A DNA stretch of 64,000 bases from Bacillota bacterium. Lineage in GTDB: Bacteria > Bacillota > Sulfobacillia > DUMF01. Where the stretch lies: NCBI GenBank assembly GCA_012840015.1, contig DUMF01000028.1:106975-170974 (forward strand), given 5' to 3'. The stretch's first letter is position 1. Each line of letters begins with the position of its first letter. A program made the position numbers and the translations under genes. Under the pieces are notes generated by a model. The model did not search any database, was not told the origin of the DNA, and saw nothing but the letters and a program-made list of their open reading frames with translations. Positions 46,480 through 55,669 of this stretch are shown here, piece by piece.

Positions 46480-47403
46480 CTAGATCAGCCCCTTGCTTTT
46501 CAAATATTCCCTGGCCACATCCGCAGGGTCCCTTTTATTGACATCCACCTCTCGGTTTAAAGCAGCCATCTCAGCGTCTGTCAGCCTGCCGATGAGCGGT
46601 TTCACGGCCTGCTCTATTTCCGGATATCGCTGCAGGGTATCCTCCCTTACAAATAGTACTCCGTCGTATGGGGGAAAGAATCCACGATCGTCTTCGAGCG
46701 TGACGAGATTATAAGCCGCTACTCTGCCATCCGTCGAATAAGCTACCGCCACATCGACATCGCCGGATTTGATGGCTTGGTATACCAGGTCGTAGGTCAT
46801 CGTGACTACTTTCTTGAACTTGAAGCCGTAGGCTTGAGCTAGATCAGCCCAACCATCGCCCTTTCGCTCTTGAAACGTCTGATCCACCGCCACCGTCATG
46901 CTAGGAGCATGCTTTATCAGATCTGAAGCTTTCTTCAGGCCGAGTTTTTCTGCAGTCTCTTTACGAACTGCAAGTGCATAAGTGTTGTTGAACCCATATG
47001 GCTCGAGCACCTTCACCTTGTACTTTTCGTGGAATCGGTCGCGAACGTATTCATATACTTTGCGTCTATCCTTCCATTCCCTCGTCACTTCCATCTGCAG
47101 GATCCCGGTAAACTGGGTACCCGTCCAGGCATTGTACATTTGGATGTCTCCGCTCTCGAGCGCTTTGTGAAGTGCCGTGGAGCCTTGGAAGTTCCGCTTG
47201 TGTTCTACGGTGATGCCCACTTTTTTCTCGACCAGCTGCTTCACCAATTCGGCCAAGATCTGTGGCTCGCTGAAGCTGTGGGAAGCTATCACGATTTTCT
47301 CCTGATTTGTCGTACTTCTACAACCTGTAAGCAACGCCGCAGAAAGTACACCACCTAACCCAATTGCGATTACCTTCACGAACCACGTCTTATGGCTGCT
47401 CAT
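46480..47403 (-). CDS. Osmoprotectant ABC transporter substrate-binding lipoprotein (OpuCC/ProX-like)
   Basis: The 307-residue lipoprotein has a signal peptide with lipobox L-L-T-G-C near residues 24-28, followed by I-V-I-A-S-H-S-F-S-E-P-Q-I-L-A-E and the N-A-W-T-G-T-Q-F segment of glycine-betaine/choline-binding OpuAC-type proteins. It ends with the typical D-V-A-R-E-Y-L-K-S-K-G-L. ATG follows AAAGGAG. It completes a three-gene transporter under riboswitch control. Confidence 0.9.
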   Translation of the reverse strand: MSSHKTWFVKVIAIGLGGVLSAALLTGCRSTTNQEKIVIASHSFSEPQILAELVKQLVEKKVGITVEHKRNFQGSTALHKALESGDIQMYNAWTGTQFTGILQMEVTREWKDRRKVYEYVRDRFHEKYKVKVLEPYGFNNTYALAVRKETAEKLGLKKASDLIKHAPSMTVAVDQTFQERKGDGWADLAQAYGFKFKKVVTMTYDLVYQAIKSGDVDVAVAYSTDGRVAAYNLVTLEDDRGFFPPYDGVLFVREDTLQRYPEIEQAVKPLIGRLTDAEMAALNREVDVNKRDPADVAREYLKSKGLI

Positions 47404-47427
47404 CTTTCAATCTCCTTTCGCCAATGG

Positions 47428-48084
47428 TCAAAGTCGAAGTCCCCTCGGAGTTAACCTGAATTCGATCTTCCCGAGAACCCAGTCAAGTGTCAAAGCCATC
47501 ACAGCAGCAGGTATTGCCCCGAGTAGGGTCAAGTTGTTGTTGGCCATCCCCAGTCCGGTAACGATGAAGTCTCCTAAGCCTCCTCCCCCGATGAACGCAG
47601 CCAGTGTAGCCAAGCCGACACAGATTACAGCAGCCGTCCGGATCCCAGCCATAATCACCGGGAAAGCTATCGGTAGTTCCACTAGCGTGAGTATCTGCCA
47701 GGGGCTCATTCCCATCCCCTCCGCCGCCTCCAGGATACTGCGATCCACGCTTTGAATACCCGCATAAGTGTTACGAAGTATTGGAAGCAGGGAATACAAG
47801 AATATCGCTACCACGGCAGGCTTATTTCCGATACCAAGTCCGATGGCGATTAACACCGCAAGGAGTGCCAGACTCGGAACCGTCTGCATCAGATTGGCAA
47901 AAGCGAGCACCGGTATCTGGATCCAGCGATACCTCGTAGAGAGGATTCCAAGCGGGATCGCCACCGCTGTCGCAAGTAACACAGGCAGCATGACCAGCAC
48001 AACTATGTGCTGTTGCAGTAGCGCCCAAAAGCGGTCGCTGCGCGCAAGGTAAGTTTGCCATAGAGTCCATAAAGTTACATCCAT
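47428..48084 (-). CDS. Osmoprotectant ABC transporter permease (OpuCB-like)
   Basis: The 218-residue permease has about six membrane helices, the family segment L-G-I-L-S-T-R, N-L-M-Q-T-V-P-S-L-A-L-L-A, and the coupling loop E-A-A-E-G-M-G-M-S-P-W. ATG at 48084 follows AGGGGGTG, four bases after the ATPase stop. Only one permease gene is present, so the channel is presumably a homodimer. Confidence 0.92.
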   Translation of the reverse strand: MDVTLWTLWQTYLARSDRFWALLQQHIVVLVMLPVLLATAVAIPLGILSTRYRWIQIPVLAFANLMQTVPSLALLAVLIAIGLGIGNKPAVVAIFLYSLLPILRNTYAGIQSVDRSILEAAEGMGMSPWQILTLVELPIAFPVIMAGIRTAAVICVGLATLAAFIGGGGLGDFIVTGLGMANNNLTLLGAIPAAVMALTLDWVLGKIEFRLTPRGLRL

Positions 48085-48088
48085 GCTT

Positions 48089-49282
48089 TCACCCCCTCGC
48101 CACTTTGCAACCGTTCTCGATCCGATCCGCGCCACTGGGCCAGAGCACGTCTACCATGGTGCTTACCAAAGTGGCTTTCGTGATAACACCTTTCAGGCGT
48201 TTACGGCTATCCACCACGGGGAGCACCCCGGCCTTGTTTTCAGCCATCAGCCTTGCTGCAAGGAGGACGTTTTCCCCTTCAGCTATGGTGACTGTCACGG
48301 GTTCCATGAACTCGGCGAGCTTTCGCCGCCCACCTTCTCTTATTCCTTTCTGCAGGCCACCGGAAGTGACGATCCCCAGCAAAACGGAACGCTCATCCAC
48401 GATCAGAAGAGTGTTTACCCGGTGTTGCTGCATCTTTTGGAAGGCTTCCGCCAGCCCCATGTCTTCCGTCCCGGTGACCGGCGTCGTCAACATGATCTCT
48501 CTTACCTGCACGTCTTGCGGGTGCCTCAAGATGCGCCGCGCACCCAGAAACTCCCGTACGAAATCGTCCGCCGGGTTGCGCAAAAGCTCCTCCGGGGGGC
48601 TGGTCTGCACCGCGCGCCCCTCACGCATCACCACAATCCGGTCTGCCAGCTTTAGAGCCTCATCCATATCGTGCGTCACGAACACGATGGTTTTCCGGAA
48701 CTCCCTTTTCAAGCGTTTCAACTCGTCCTGCAACTGCTCTCTGGTGATCGGGTCGAGGGCACCAAATGGTTCGTCCATGAGTATTAGGGCTGGATTCGCG
48801 GCAAGTGCGCGGAGCACACCAACCCTCTGCTGCTGCCCTCCCGAAAGCTCCCGCGGATAACGTCCCCTGAAAACGCTTGGTTCGAAACCCACGAGCCGGA
48901 GCAACTCATCCACCCTTTTCTCCCGCTCGGCTTTCGGTACGCCCAAAAGCCTGGGTACGAGTTCGATGTTCTGAGCTACCGTCAAGTGAGGGAATAAACC
49001 GATTTGCTGTATCACGTAGCCTATCTTTCTACGTAAAAGTGTTGGATTGAGAGAATGAACCTCCTGGCCATACACATAGATACTGCCCGAAGTGCATTCC
49101 ACCAGCCTGTTAATCATCTTGAGCGTGGTCGTCTTACCGCATCCGCTGGGACCGATCAATACTACGAACTCGCCTTCCCGTACTTCCAGGTCTAGGTCTC
49201 TTACAGCATAACGGTCCCGATATACCTTGCTCACCCGTTCCAGCTTCACGACAATGCTGGAAGTACCGTTTGAAGAAGCCAA
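48089..49282 (-). CDS. Osmoprotectant ABC transporter ATP-binding protein with CBS domains (OpuCA-like)
   Basis: The 397-residue protein has an ATPase domain (Walker A G-P-S-G-C-G-K-T-T-T, signature L-S-G-G-Q-Q-Q-R-V-G, Walker B L-I-L-M-D-E-P-F-G-A-L-D) and two CBS domains after residue about 265. CBS pairs in this family sense ionic strength or bind c-di-AMP, which fits the riboswitch upstream. The start is TTG at 49282, seven bases after GAGGAGGTG; an earlier TTG at 49333 has no ribosome site. Confidence 0.92.
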   Translation of the reverse strand: MASSNGTSSIVVKLERVSKVYRDRYAVRDLDLEVREGEFVVLIGPSGCGKTTTLKMINRLVECTSGSIYVYGQEVHSLNPTLLRRKIGYVIQQIGLFPHLTVAQNIELVPRLLGVPKAEREKRVDELLRLVGFEPSVFRGRYPRELSGGQQQRVGVLRALAANPALILMDEPFGALDPITREQLQDELKRLKREFRKTIVFVTHDMDEALKLADRIVVMREGRAVQTSPPEELLRNPADDFVREFLGARRILRHPQDVQVREIMLTTPVTGTEDMGLAEAFQKMQQHRVNTLLIVDERSVLLGIVTSGGLQKGIREGGRRKLAEFMEPVTVTIAEGENVLLAARLMAENKAGVLPVVDSRKRLKGVITKATLVSTMVDVLWPSGADRIENGCKVARG

Positions 49283-49420
49283 GCTTTCCACCTCCTCGGG
49301 GCATAGCCGGGTCATAGCCAGCCGAAGCGCCAAAAATGCTATAGAAGGCGGTTATGTCTCGCTTGGCAATGGGGATTGGGGAAAGGAAAACGTAAGTAGT
49401 GACATGCCTTACCCTCCTTC

Positions 49421-49539
49421 AACGCTTGCGAGGTTAGCTGCCGGGTTCGGGTGGAAGGAGCTGACCCTACTCGCATCCTGCGAGATTCACCCCAACTATT
49501 TGGGTCCCCCGCTTCTCCTTTTGAGGAGAATTCAGCGTT
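49421..49539 (-). promoter_or_regulatory. c-di-AMP riboswitch (ydaO/yuaA type)
   Basis: The minus-strand RNA carries the hallmark blocks of the ydaO aptamer in order: a closing stem AACGCT/AGCGTT, a small hairpin (TCTCC/GGAGA), GCGGGGGACCCAAA, GTTGGGGTGAATC, GAGTAGGG, CCCGAACCCGGCAGC and TAACCTCGCAAGCG. Sequence and spacing follow the Bacillus ydaO leader closely. In this class c-di-AMP binding turns expression off, here for osmoprotectant uptake. A short frame with a strong GGAGGG (ATG at 49405, 17 codons) directly follows the aptamer. Confidence 0.95.
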
Positions 49540-49580
49540 ACGTTCCAACTGTTCAGACGTAGGGGTTACGTCTTGGTTTC

Positions 49581-49610
49581 ATTCTAACCTTTACATCCGG
49601 TAAGAAGCAA
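49581..49610 (-). promoter_or_regulatory. Promoter for the riboswitch-controlled transporter operon
   Basis: TTGCTT (49610-49605) and TAGAAT (49586-49581) on the minus strand are 18 bases apart. The transcript would start near 49574, at a small hairpin (AGACGTA/TACGTCT, 49555-49573) just before the aptamer. The promoter overlaps a divergent one for the osmC-like gene. Confidence 0.6.
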
Positions 49611-49619
49611 GGCTATTAT
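49591..49619 (+). promoter_or_regulatory. Promoter for the OsmC-family gene
   Basis: TTACAT (49591-49596) and TATTAT (49614-49619) lie 17 bases apart on the plus strand, 40 bases before the OsmC start. They overlap the divergent transporter promoter, so the two genes may compete for polymerase. Confidence 0.6.
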
Positions 49620-49658
49620 CAAAGAGATTCAACGACGCACGATAAAGGGGTTGGTGGG

Positions 49659-50117
49659 ATGGCCGAGATTACAAACAAGCCCGGGACCATAGTTGTCAAT
49701 GTGGAGTGGAACCCGCGCGAAGGCTTCAGCGCGAGCAATGAGTCCGCAGCAGTTATCAAGATCGGAGGATCACCAGGCATTGCAGAAACGGAGCCCCAGT
49801 TCAGACCGATGCAACTTCTTCTCGCAGCGCTAGGAGGCTGCACCGGTATCGATGCAGTCTCCATAATGGAAAAGCAGCGAATTAACATCGAAGCCATCAA
49901 AATTAGAATTACCGGGGAGAGAGCCCAGGAACATCCCAAGGTTTTCACAAACATCAACCTACATTTCGACATAACCGCCAAGGGTGGCTCCCCAGAGCAG
50001 GTTAGAAGAGCTTTACAGTTGTCAAGAGACAAGTATTGCTCTGTAGGAAACACGATCAGCAAAGTCGCCAACCTGGTCTATTCGTTCTCACTCAATGGTC
50101 AGGAGTTTAGCCTTTGA
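49659..50117 (+). CDS. OsmC family peroxiredoxin-like protein
   Basis: The 152-residue protein has the OsmC fold with its two redox cysteines at Cys61 (A-A-L-G-G-C-T-G-I-D) and Cys127 (D-K-Y-C-S-V-G), and the P-x-Q/M-L-L segment before the first. OsmC/Ohr proteins reduce organic hydroperoxides; the G-G-C-T-G variant belongs to the YhfA-like branch of less certain substrate. ATG at 49659 follows GGGGTTGGTGGG. Its 3' end overlaps the convergent gene by 11 bases. Confidence 0.9.
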   Translation: MAEITNKPGTIVVNVEWNPREGFSASNESAAVIKIGGSPGIAETEPQFRPMQLLLAALGGCTGIDAVSIMEKQRINIEAIKIRITGERAQEHPKVFTNINLHFDITAKGGSPEQVRRALQLSRDKYCSVGNTISKVANLVYSFSLNGQEFSL

Positions 50118-50565
50118 GTCTTGAGATTATGCCCGATGCTGCCTTCACGGCTGACTCTATGGCTTGGCGGCATCGGGTCTCCGATATTCGTTGCCTCTTC
50201 CATTCTTCCATTTGCTCAGGAATGCACAGTACGAAACCGCTGATGTCGCGGCATAGCGTACTGCCCACTTCTCTTTCGAATTCTCTCACCACGGACAGCG
50301 CGGCCTGGTTTACCTGGGCCTTCAGCTCAGCTTGCTCCGCTGCAGAGCGACCGGCGGCGATGCCCAGCGCCATTACCGCTCCGGTAAGCGCACCACACAC
50401 TCCACCAGTTCTTCCGATTCCGCCTCCAAAGCCCGTCGCAACTGCAGGTACATTGCAGTCACGCAGCCCAAACTCTTCTACGAGCGCTTTCAAGACGGCT
50501 TCAGCACAATTGAACCCTGCCAAGTGGTACTCTTGCGCCAAACGCATTGTGCTCTCAGTGGACAC
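50107..50565 (-). CDS. C_GCAxxG_C_C family putative redox protein
   Basis: The 152-residue protein shows the family signature: an N-terminal N-C-A-E-A helix, then G-F-G-G-G-I-G-R-T-G-G-V-C-G-A-L-T-G-A, a single Cys in T-L-C-R-D, and a late Cys. It is soluble and probably binds a metal or redox centre; function unknown. It lies five bases downstream of the CoA-disulfide-reductase-like gene, suggesting joint redox function. Confidence 0.88.
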   Translation of the reverse strand: MSTESTMRLAQEYHLAGFNCAEAVLKALVEEFGLRDCNVPAVATGFGGGIGRTGGVCGALTGAVMALGIAAGRSAAEQAELKAQVNQAALSVVREFEREVGSTLCRDISGFVLCIPEQMEEWKRQRISETRCRQAIESAVKAASGIISRLKG

Positions 50566-50569
50566 CCCA

Positions 50570-52231
50570 TCACCCCCCGAACGATTCTTCCCAGCTCACG
50601 TAGCCGCCACCGATGTGCCATACATCCTCAAACCCTTTGTTGGCGAGGATGCGTAACGCCAAATACGAGCGCAAACCAGTCTTGCAGTAAAGTACAATGC
50701 GCTTTCTCCTATCAAGGCTGTCACTCTGCTCGCGCAAAACATCAAGAGGCACATTTATTGCCCCCGGGATGTGGCCCATTTGGTACTCTTCGGGTGTTCG
50801 GACATCTATGAGCACCTGGTCAGACCTGGAAACGAAATCCTGGTCCACCTCTTGCGGAGCCACAACTCTTTCGAGCCCTCGCCTGATGTCATCAGCCACG
50901 TATGCAGCCACGTTGCACACATCCTTCGCTGGTGCAAACGGGGGTGCGTAATGTAAGTCCACGTTCCCTAGTTCATCACAAGTCATGCGATTGTATATGG
51001 CCATAGCAAATACGTCTGCCCTCTTATCGACTCCCTCACGCCCGATAATCTGCGCTCCCACTATTGCCCCGGTGGACTCTTCAGCGATGAGCTTCACCGA
51101 AAGCATCTCCGCACCGGGATAATAATGAGCTCGGTCGAAAGGATGAGTGTACGAGCAGATAACCTTCATTCCCGCGCTTTCGGCTTCCTTCTGACTGAGC
51201 CCGACTTTGGCTACGGTCAGATCCATTACCTTCGCGATGGTGGACCCCACCATTGGTGAAAGTTTGAGCGCCTGCCCTACGGCGTTCGCACCCGCCGTCC
51301 GTCCTTGTTTGTTAGCAACCGAGCCAAGCGGGAGCCAGAGCGGTTGCCCAGTAACTGCGCTCCACGAGTGAGTACAATCACCCGCGGCCCAAATGCCCTC
51401 CACACCCGTACTCATGTCACGCTCTGTGAAAATGGTTCGTCTCGGTCCGTATTTCAAACCCGCACTCTCGCACAGTTCGCTGTTGGGCTCCACCCCAACG
51501 CTTACGACAATCAGGTTAGTCTCGATCGTCTCGCCTTTTGAAGTAGTTACCACCACCCGATCTGGAGCCTTGACCTCTACCACTCGTGCCGCCTGCCCCG
51601 TTAACACAGCCGTACCACTACGTTTCAAAGCTGCATGCACGATGGATGCCATTTCCAGGTCGAGGCTGGGAAGCACCTGATCCGTGGCCTCGAGCAGCGT
51701 TACTTTGACCCCGATCTTCTGCAGGTTCTCAGTCATCTCCAGACCTATGAGTCCCGCACCCACGACGAGCGCGCTCTGAGGAGTGTACTCTTTGAGAAAG
51801 CTTTTCAGTTTTTCCGCATCCACCAGGTTCCGGAGAGCGAATATCGGCCCCTCCACCCTAAACACGTCCGGCAGCACCGGCCGCGCTCCGGTACAGATGA
51901 TCAGGCTATCATAAGATAATTGGTAAACCTCATGCTCCCTGACGTGCTCCACGATCACTTTCTTTTGCTCCGCCTTGATTTCTCTGACACGAGTGAAGTT
52001 GCGGACCGACACGTTGTACCTCGCTCCAAACCGTCTCGGTGAAAAAACCATCAGGGCCCCGATGCTAGGAATGACTCCCGAAATCCAATAGGGAATTCCG
52101 CAAGCTCCGTAAGATATGTCTCGGCCTTCGTTGAGTAGTACGATATCAGCCTCTTCGTCATGTCTTCTGGCCTTTGCGGCGGCACTTGCCCCAGCAGCTC
52201 CTCCTCCAATCACAACAATCCTACGGGCCAA
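50570..52231 (-). CDS. CoA-disulfide reductase/NADH oxidase-like flavoprotein with C-terminal rhodanese domain
   Basis: The 553-residue fusion has an N-terminal pyridine-nucleotide-disulfide oxidoreductase part (I-V-V-I-G-G-G-A-A-G, the active-site Cys in S-Y-G-A-C-G-I-P-Y, NADH site V-V-G-A-G-L-I-G-L-E, FAD site W-A-A-G-D-C-T-H). A rhodanese domain follows from about residue 455 (V-L-I-D-V-R-T-P-E-E-Y, Cys in L-Y-C-K-T-G). Such fusions reduce CoA disulfides, persulfides or polysulfides. TTG at 52231 is behind GGGGGTGAGC. Confidence 0.92.
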   Translation of the reverse strand: MARRIVVIGGGAAGASAAAKARRHDEEADIVLLNEGRDISYGACGIPYWISGVIPSIGALMVFSPRRFGARYNVSVRNFTRVREIKAEQKKVIVEHVREHEVYQLSYDSLIICTGARPVLPDVFRVEGPIFALRNLVDAEKLKSFLKEYTPQSALVVGAGLIGLEMTENLQKIGVKVTLLEATDQVLPSLDLEMASIVHAALKRSGTAVLTGQAARVVEVKAPDRVVVTTSKGETIETNLIVVSVGVEPNSELCESAGLKYGPRRTIFTERDMSTGVEGIWAAGDCTHSWSAVTGQPLWLPLGSVANKQGRTAGANAVGQALKLSPMVGSTIAKVMDLTVAKVGLSQKEAESAGMKVICSYTHPFDRAHYYPGAEMLSVKLIAEESTGAIVGAQIIGREGVDKRADVFAMAIYNRMTCDELGNVDLHYAPPFAPAKDVCNVAAYVADDIRRGLERVVAPQEVDQDFVSRSDQVLIDVRTPEEYQMGHIPGAINVPLDVLREQSDSLDRRKRIVLYCKTGLRSYLALRILANKGFEDVWHIGGGYVSWEESFGG

Positions 52232-52265
52232 ACAAAGCTCACCCCCGATATGAATCACATCACAA

Positions 52266-53132
52266 CTAGTACGGATCACCCGGTATGGACGCGGCTATAG
52301 CCATCATCACCCTTGCTCCCCTCAACGCTTCCAGGTAGTCCTCATGCACATATGAAACAGTAAGGGGATCTTCCCTGACCGAACCTGGGAGCAAGGCCGC
52401 GGCATCCGCCATAGACGCGTTGGCAAAGCGCAACCGGAACGAGCTGGGCCGCCCTGGTACCAATGGGGCAACCTTGGGTGAAAGCAGATGTCCCATTACT
52501 GCTCTTTTCACTCCCGACGCAATCCTTTCCCGAGACCGAGCAGGAGAAAGGCAGGTCGCCGCGAGACGACCCGCCGTCCATTTTACAGTTATGGTCTCAA
52601 CGCCGGGGATCAGACCTGTAGCTTCTTTGGCCACTTCGTCATCACCTGTAACAGCGATTACCGGCACTCCGAAGTACCCTGCGCTATAAGCGCTGAGCGC
52701 CAGTTCACCGATGGGAGTACCGGCGTATTCTAACTGCACTAGGCCGGGATAGTAGCTGTGCGCCAGTACCCCGCGACTCGACGCCATCGAATGATAGCCC
52801 ACTAGAATGGCAGCGCTAACTGAAGCGTTAATGCCCTCCATCATGCCAAGCCGTTTGGGCCCGCCGGAGATGAGCATGGCTCTCGGGTCTAATTCCTCGA
52901 GCAGTAAGTTTCGCATCCCACCATGCGCATCGTTCACGATGACCGTAAGCTCCACGCCATCCCCCGCACCTGCAAAAGCCCCTTCGATGGCAGCGTTCAC
53001 TTCGCCAGTCATCAATTTCCGCGCACGATCGAACTCGTGGCCCCCCTCCTTGCCGGTGTGCTCCCAAGACACCACACCGGCCACGCCCTCCATGTCTACC
53101 GAGATGTATATGGTCGCATGCTTCATAGTCAT
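52266..53132 (-). CDS. M55 family D-aminopeptidase (DppA-like)
   Basis: The 288-residue zinc peptidase has I-S-V-D-M-E-G-V-A-G-V at the N-terminus, N-D-A-H-G-G, G-Y-H-S-M-A and the late H-E-D-Y segment typical of DppA, which removes D-amino acids from peptides and forms a decameric ring. ATG at 53132 is ten bases after GGAAG; ATG at 53126 and a TTG at 53141 are alternatives. It follows ppsA directly. Confidence 0.9.
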   Translation of the reverse strand: MTMKHATIYISVDMEGVAGVVSWEHTGKEGGHEFDRARKLMTGEVNAAIEGAFAGAGDGVELTVIVNDAHGGMRNLLLEELDPRAMLISGGPKRLGMMEGINASVSAAILVGYHSMASSRGVLAHSYYPGLVQLEYAGTPIGELALSAYSAGYFGVPVIAVTGDDEVAKEATGLIPGVETITVKWTAGRLAATCLSPARSRERIASGVKRAVMGHLLSPKVAPLVPGRPSSFRLRFANASMADAAALLPGSVREDPLTVSYVHEDYLEALRGARVMMAIAASIPGDPY

Positions 53133-53133
53133 T

Positions 53134-55512
53134 TCAGCCAAGCTTCCTGCTGCGTTCCAGGAGGATCCTCTGCTCTACGGACGCAACCAGTCTGCGAGTA
53201 TAAACTACCGTATCAGGGTTGACGCTGATACTATCGATGCCTTCGCGTACGAGGAACTCCGCGAATTCAGGATATACGGAAGGCGCCTGTCCGCAAATGG
53301 ATACTGTCTTACCATGCTCGTGGGCGACCTTGATGAGATGTGAAATAGCTCTCTTTATGGCCGGTTCTCTCTCATCGAAATAGCCCATGCTGCTCAAGAT
53401 ACCTGAGTCTCTATCTGCGCCCATTATCAACTGAGTGAGGTCGTTCGAGCCGATGCTGAAGCCATCCACTAATTCGCTGAACTCGTCGGCCATGAAAATC
53501 ACAGAAGGCACCTCTGCCATTATCCACACCTTGAAGTCCCTCGTGGAGCTCAGTCCTTCCGACGCCATGATCTCCAGCACCTTCCGCGTCTCCCAGGTAG
53601 TACGCACGAATGGCAGCATGGCCCACACGTTCGTGAGCCCGAACTCCTCTCTCACCCGCCGCATGGCTTTACACTCGAGGCGGAAACCTGCTTCGTACTG
53701 AGGCGAAATGTACCTTGATACGCCTCGCCATCCGATCATCGGGTTGTTTTCGACCGGTTCAACCTCGTCCCCGCCCTTCAGTCCACGGAACTCGTTGGTC
53801 CGGAAGTCGCTGAAACGAACCACCACGGGCCTGGGATGAATCGCTTGAGCAACGGTAGCAATACCTTCTGAAAGACTATCCACGAAAAAGCGCTCTTGGC
53901 CTGTCTTGATCAGCGCGATGGGGTGAGTACCAATTACGTCGCTAAAGATAAATTCGGTGCGCATTAGCCCGATCCCATCGAAGGGAAGGTTTTTGTACTT
54001 TTGTGCCAGCCCAGGCTCTCCGAGGTTCATGTAGACCTTCGTACCCGTCACCGGATACACCTGTGACAGATAACCGGCCAGTGCATTGACAATGCCTTCC
54101 GTAGTCGTTTTGATTTCCTCCGCGGTGCCTTCCTCTGTTTGGCCCTCTTCGAGCTGAACCCGCCCCTCGTACACGATTCCACGCGCTCCGTCTACCGTGA
54201 CCAGCATTCCTTCACGTAGAACCTGTGTGGCATTCTTGGTTCCCACTATACACGGAAGTCCCAATTCCCTGGAGACGATGGAAGCATGGCATGTCCTACC
54301 TCCTTCGTCAGTCACTATTGCAGCCGCCTTCCTCATCGCGGGCACGAAATCCGGGTTGGTCATTACGGCCACTAGCACGTCGCCCTGCTGAACCCTTTCG
54401 CTTTCCGCCACGCTCTTGACCACGACCACTTTGCCCACACCCACACCGGGCGAAGCGCCCAGCCCCTTAACCAGTACCTTCGCCATCGAACGCCCGACGG
54501 TCATTTCTCCAACAGGTGCGCCTCCTGGCTGTTTCCCGAGTGTGGTAATGGGTCTCGCCTGAAGCAAATAGAACCTCTTGTCTCGTTCCGAATAGGCCCA
54601 CTCGATATCCTGAGGGAAGCAATAATGGTTTTCGATACTCACGACTCTCTTGGCCAGTTCGACTATTTCTTCGTCGGACAGGCACTGCCGCGTGACGTGA
54701 TCAGGGCCGAGGTAGTCAGCCACTTCCACCATTGCTACCCCGCCGTCTGGTTTGCGTGCGGCCATTATCTTCTTATCGCTCACGATCTTTTCCTTAATCC
54801 TGAAAGAGCCTTTCTCGACGATATACTCGTCCGGCGTTACCTGACCAGAAACCACCGCTTCCCCGAGCCCCCAGCTTGCGTTGATCATGATCTCGGCAGT
54901 GCTGCGGTTTACGGGGTTAGTGCTGAACGCCACTCCCGCCCGATCCGCATCCACCATCTTCTGGACCACAACCGAAAGGTAAACACTCATGTGATTGAAC
55001 CCATGCTTCTCGCGATACGATGTGGCTCGAGCATTCCACAGCGAAGCCCAGCACTTCTTCACACTGGTCAATACGCTCTCAATGCCCTTCACATTCAGGT
55101 AGGTATCCTGCTGCCCCGCAAACGAGGCCTCGGGAAGGTCCTCTGCAGTAGCCGAACTTCGCACAGCCACAGCTATTTCCTCACCTTTCCGGAGCTCCTC
55201 AAAGGCCTGCCTTATTTCTGCTTCGATCGGCCCCGGTACCGTGGCTGATACAATACGACTTCTTATCTCTCGTGTGACCTCATCAAGCGCGCGAATATCG
55301 TCCACATTCACGCCTTTAAGCGCCTGACGAACGTACTCCTGGATCCCGCTAGTTTCTACAAAATACTTATACGCCTCCGCAGTGATGCAAAACCCGGGAG
55401 GCACCGGCATTCCAGCCCTGGACATTTCGCCCAGGTTGGCCCCCTTCCCCCCTACGAGGGGTACATCGTTCTTACTCAATTCTTGGAACCACTTTACGTA
55501 CTTATAATTCAT
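53134..55512 (-). CDS. ppsA: Phosphoenolpyruvate synthase
   Basis: The 792-residue enzyme makes PEP from pyruvate and ATP. It has L-V-G-G-K-G-A-N-L-G-E-M at the N-terminus, S-S-A-T-A-E-D-L-P in the ATP-grasp domain, the phospho-His swivel segment T-D-E-G-G-R-T-C-H-A-S-I, and the C-terminal PEP barrel with G-L-M-R-T-E-F, F-S-I-G-S-N-D-L-T-Q and a late Cys in S-I-C-G-Q-A-P. ATG at 55512 begins the conserved N-terminus; an upstream extension of the frame is not supported. It is likely gluconeogenic. Confidence 0.95.
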   Translation of the reverse strand: MNYKYVKWFQELSKNDVPLVGGKGANLGEMSRAGMPVPPGFCITAEAYKYFVETSGIQEYVRQALKGVNVDDIRALDEVTREIRSRIVSATVPGPIEAEIRQAFEELRKGEEIAVAVRSSATAEDLPEASFAGQQDTYLNVKGIESVLTSVKKCWASLWNARATSYREKHGFNHMSVYLSVVVQKMVDADRAGVAFSTNPVNRSTAEIMINASWGLGEAVVSGQVTPDEYIVEKGSFRIKEKIVSDKKIMAARKPDGGVAMVEVADYLGPDHVTRQCLSDEEIVELAKRVVSIENHYCFPQDIEWAYSERDKRFYLLQARPITTLGKQPGGAPVGEMTVGRSMAKVLVKGLGASPGVGVGKVVVVKSVAESERVQQGDVLVAVMTNPDFVPAMRKAAAIVTDEGGRTCHASIVSRELGLPCIVGTKNATQVLREGMLVTVDGARGIVYEGRVQLEEGQTEEGTAEEIKTTTEGIVNALAGYLSQVYPVTGTKVYMNLGEPGLAQKYKNLPFDGIGLMRTEFIFSDVIGTHPIALIKTGQERFFVDSLSEGIATVAQAIHPRPVVVRFSDFRTNEFRGLKGGDEVEPVENNPMIGWRGVSRYISPQYEAGFRLECKAMRRVREEFGLTNVWAMLPFVRTTWETRKVLEIMASEGLSSTRDFKVWIMAEVPSVIFMADEFSELVDGFSIGSNDLTQLIMGADRDSGILSSMGYFDEREPAIKRAISHLIKVAHEHGKTVSICGQAPSVYPEFAEFLVREGIDSISVNPDTVVYTRRLVASVEQRILLERSRKLG

Positions 55513-55607
55513 GGCGGAACGCGCCCCCTTGGCTAGTACTCGCTTCCAGATACATTTACTATAACTCCCAGTCCGTACGCACGGCAATCACCCGAACAGC
55601 TATCGCT

Positions 55608-55646
55608 ACAACTTAAAGCCCCTATTGGCGGAGGCCTATAGGGGCT
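55608..55646 (-). terminator. Intrinsic terminator after the decarboxylase operon
   Basis: A perfect 9-bp stem AGCCCCTAT/ATAGGGGCT (55617-55646) with a 12-base loop is followed on the minus strand by TTTAAGTTGT. It lies 24 bases after the decarboxylase beta-subunit gene and ahead of ppsA, separating the two transcription units. Confidence 0.75.
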
Positions 55647-55669
55647 ACTTCCCAGATATCGACCAAACA

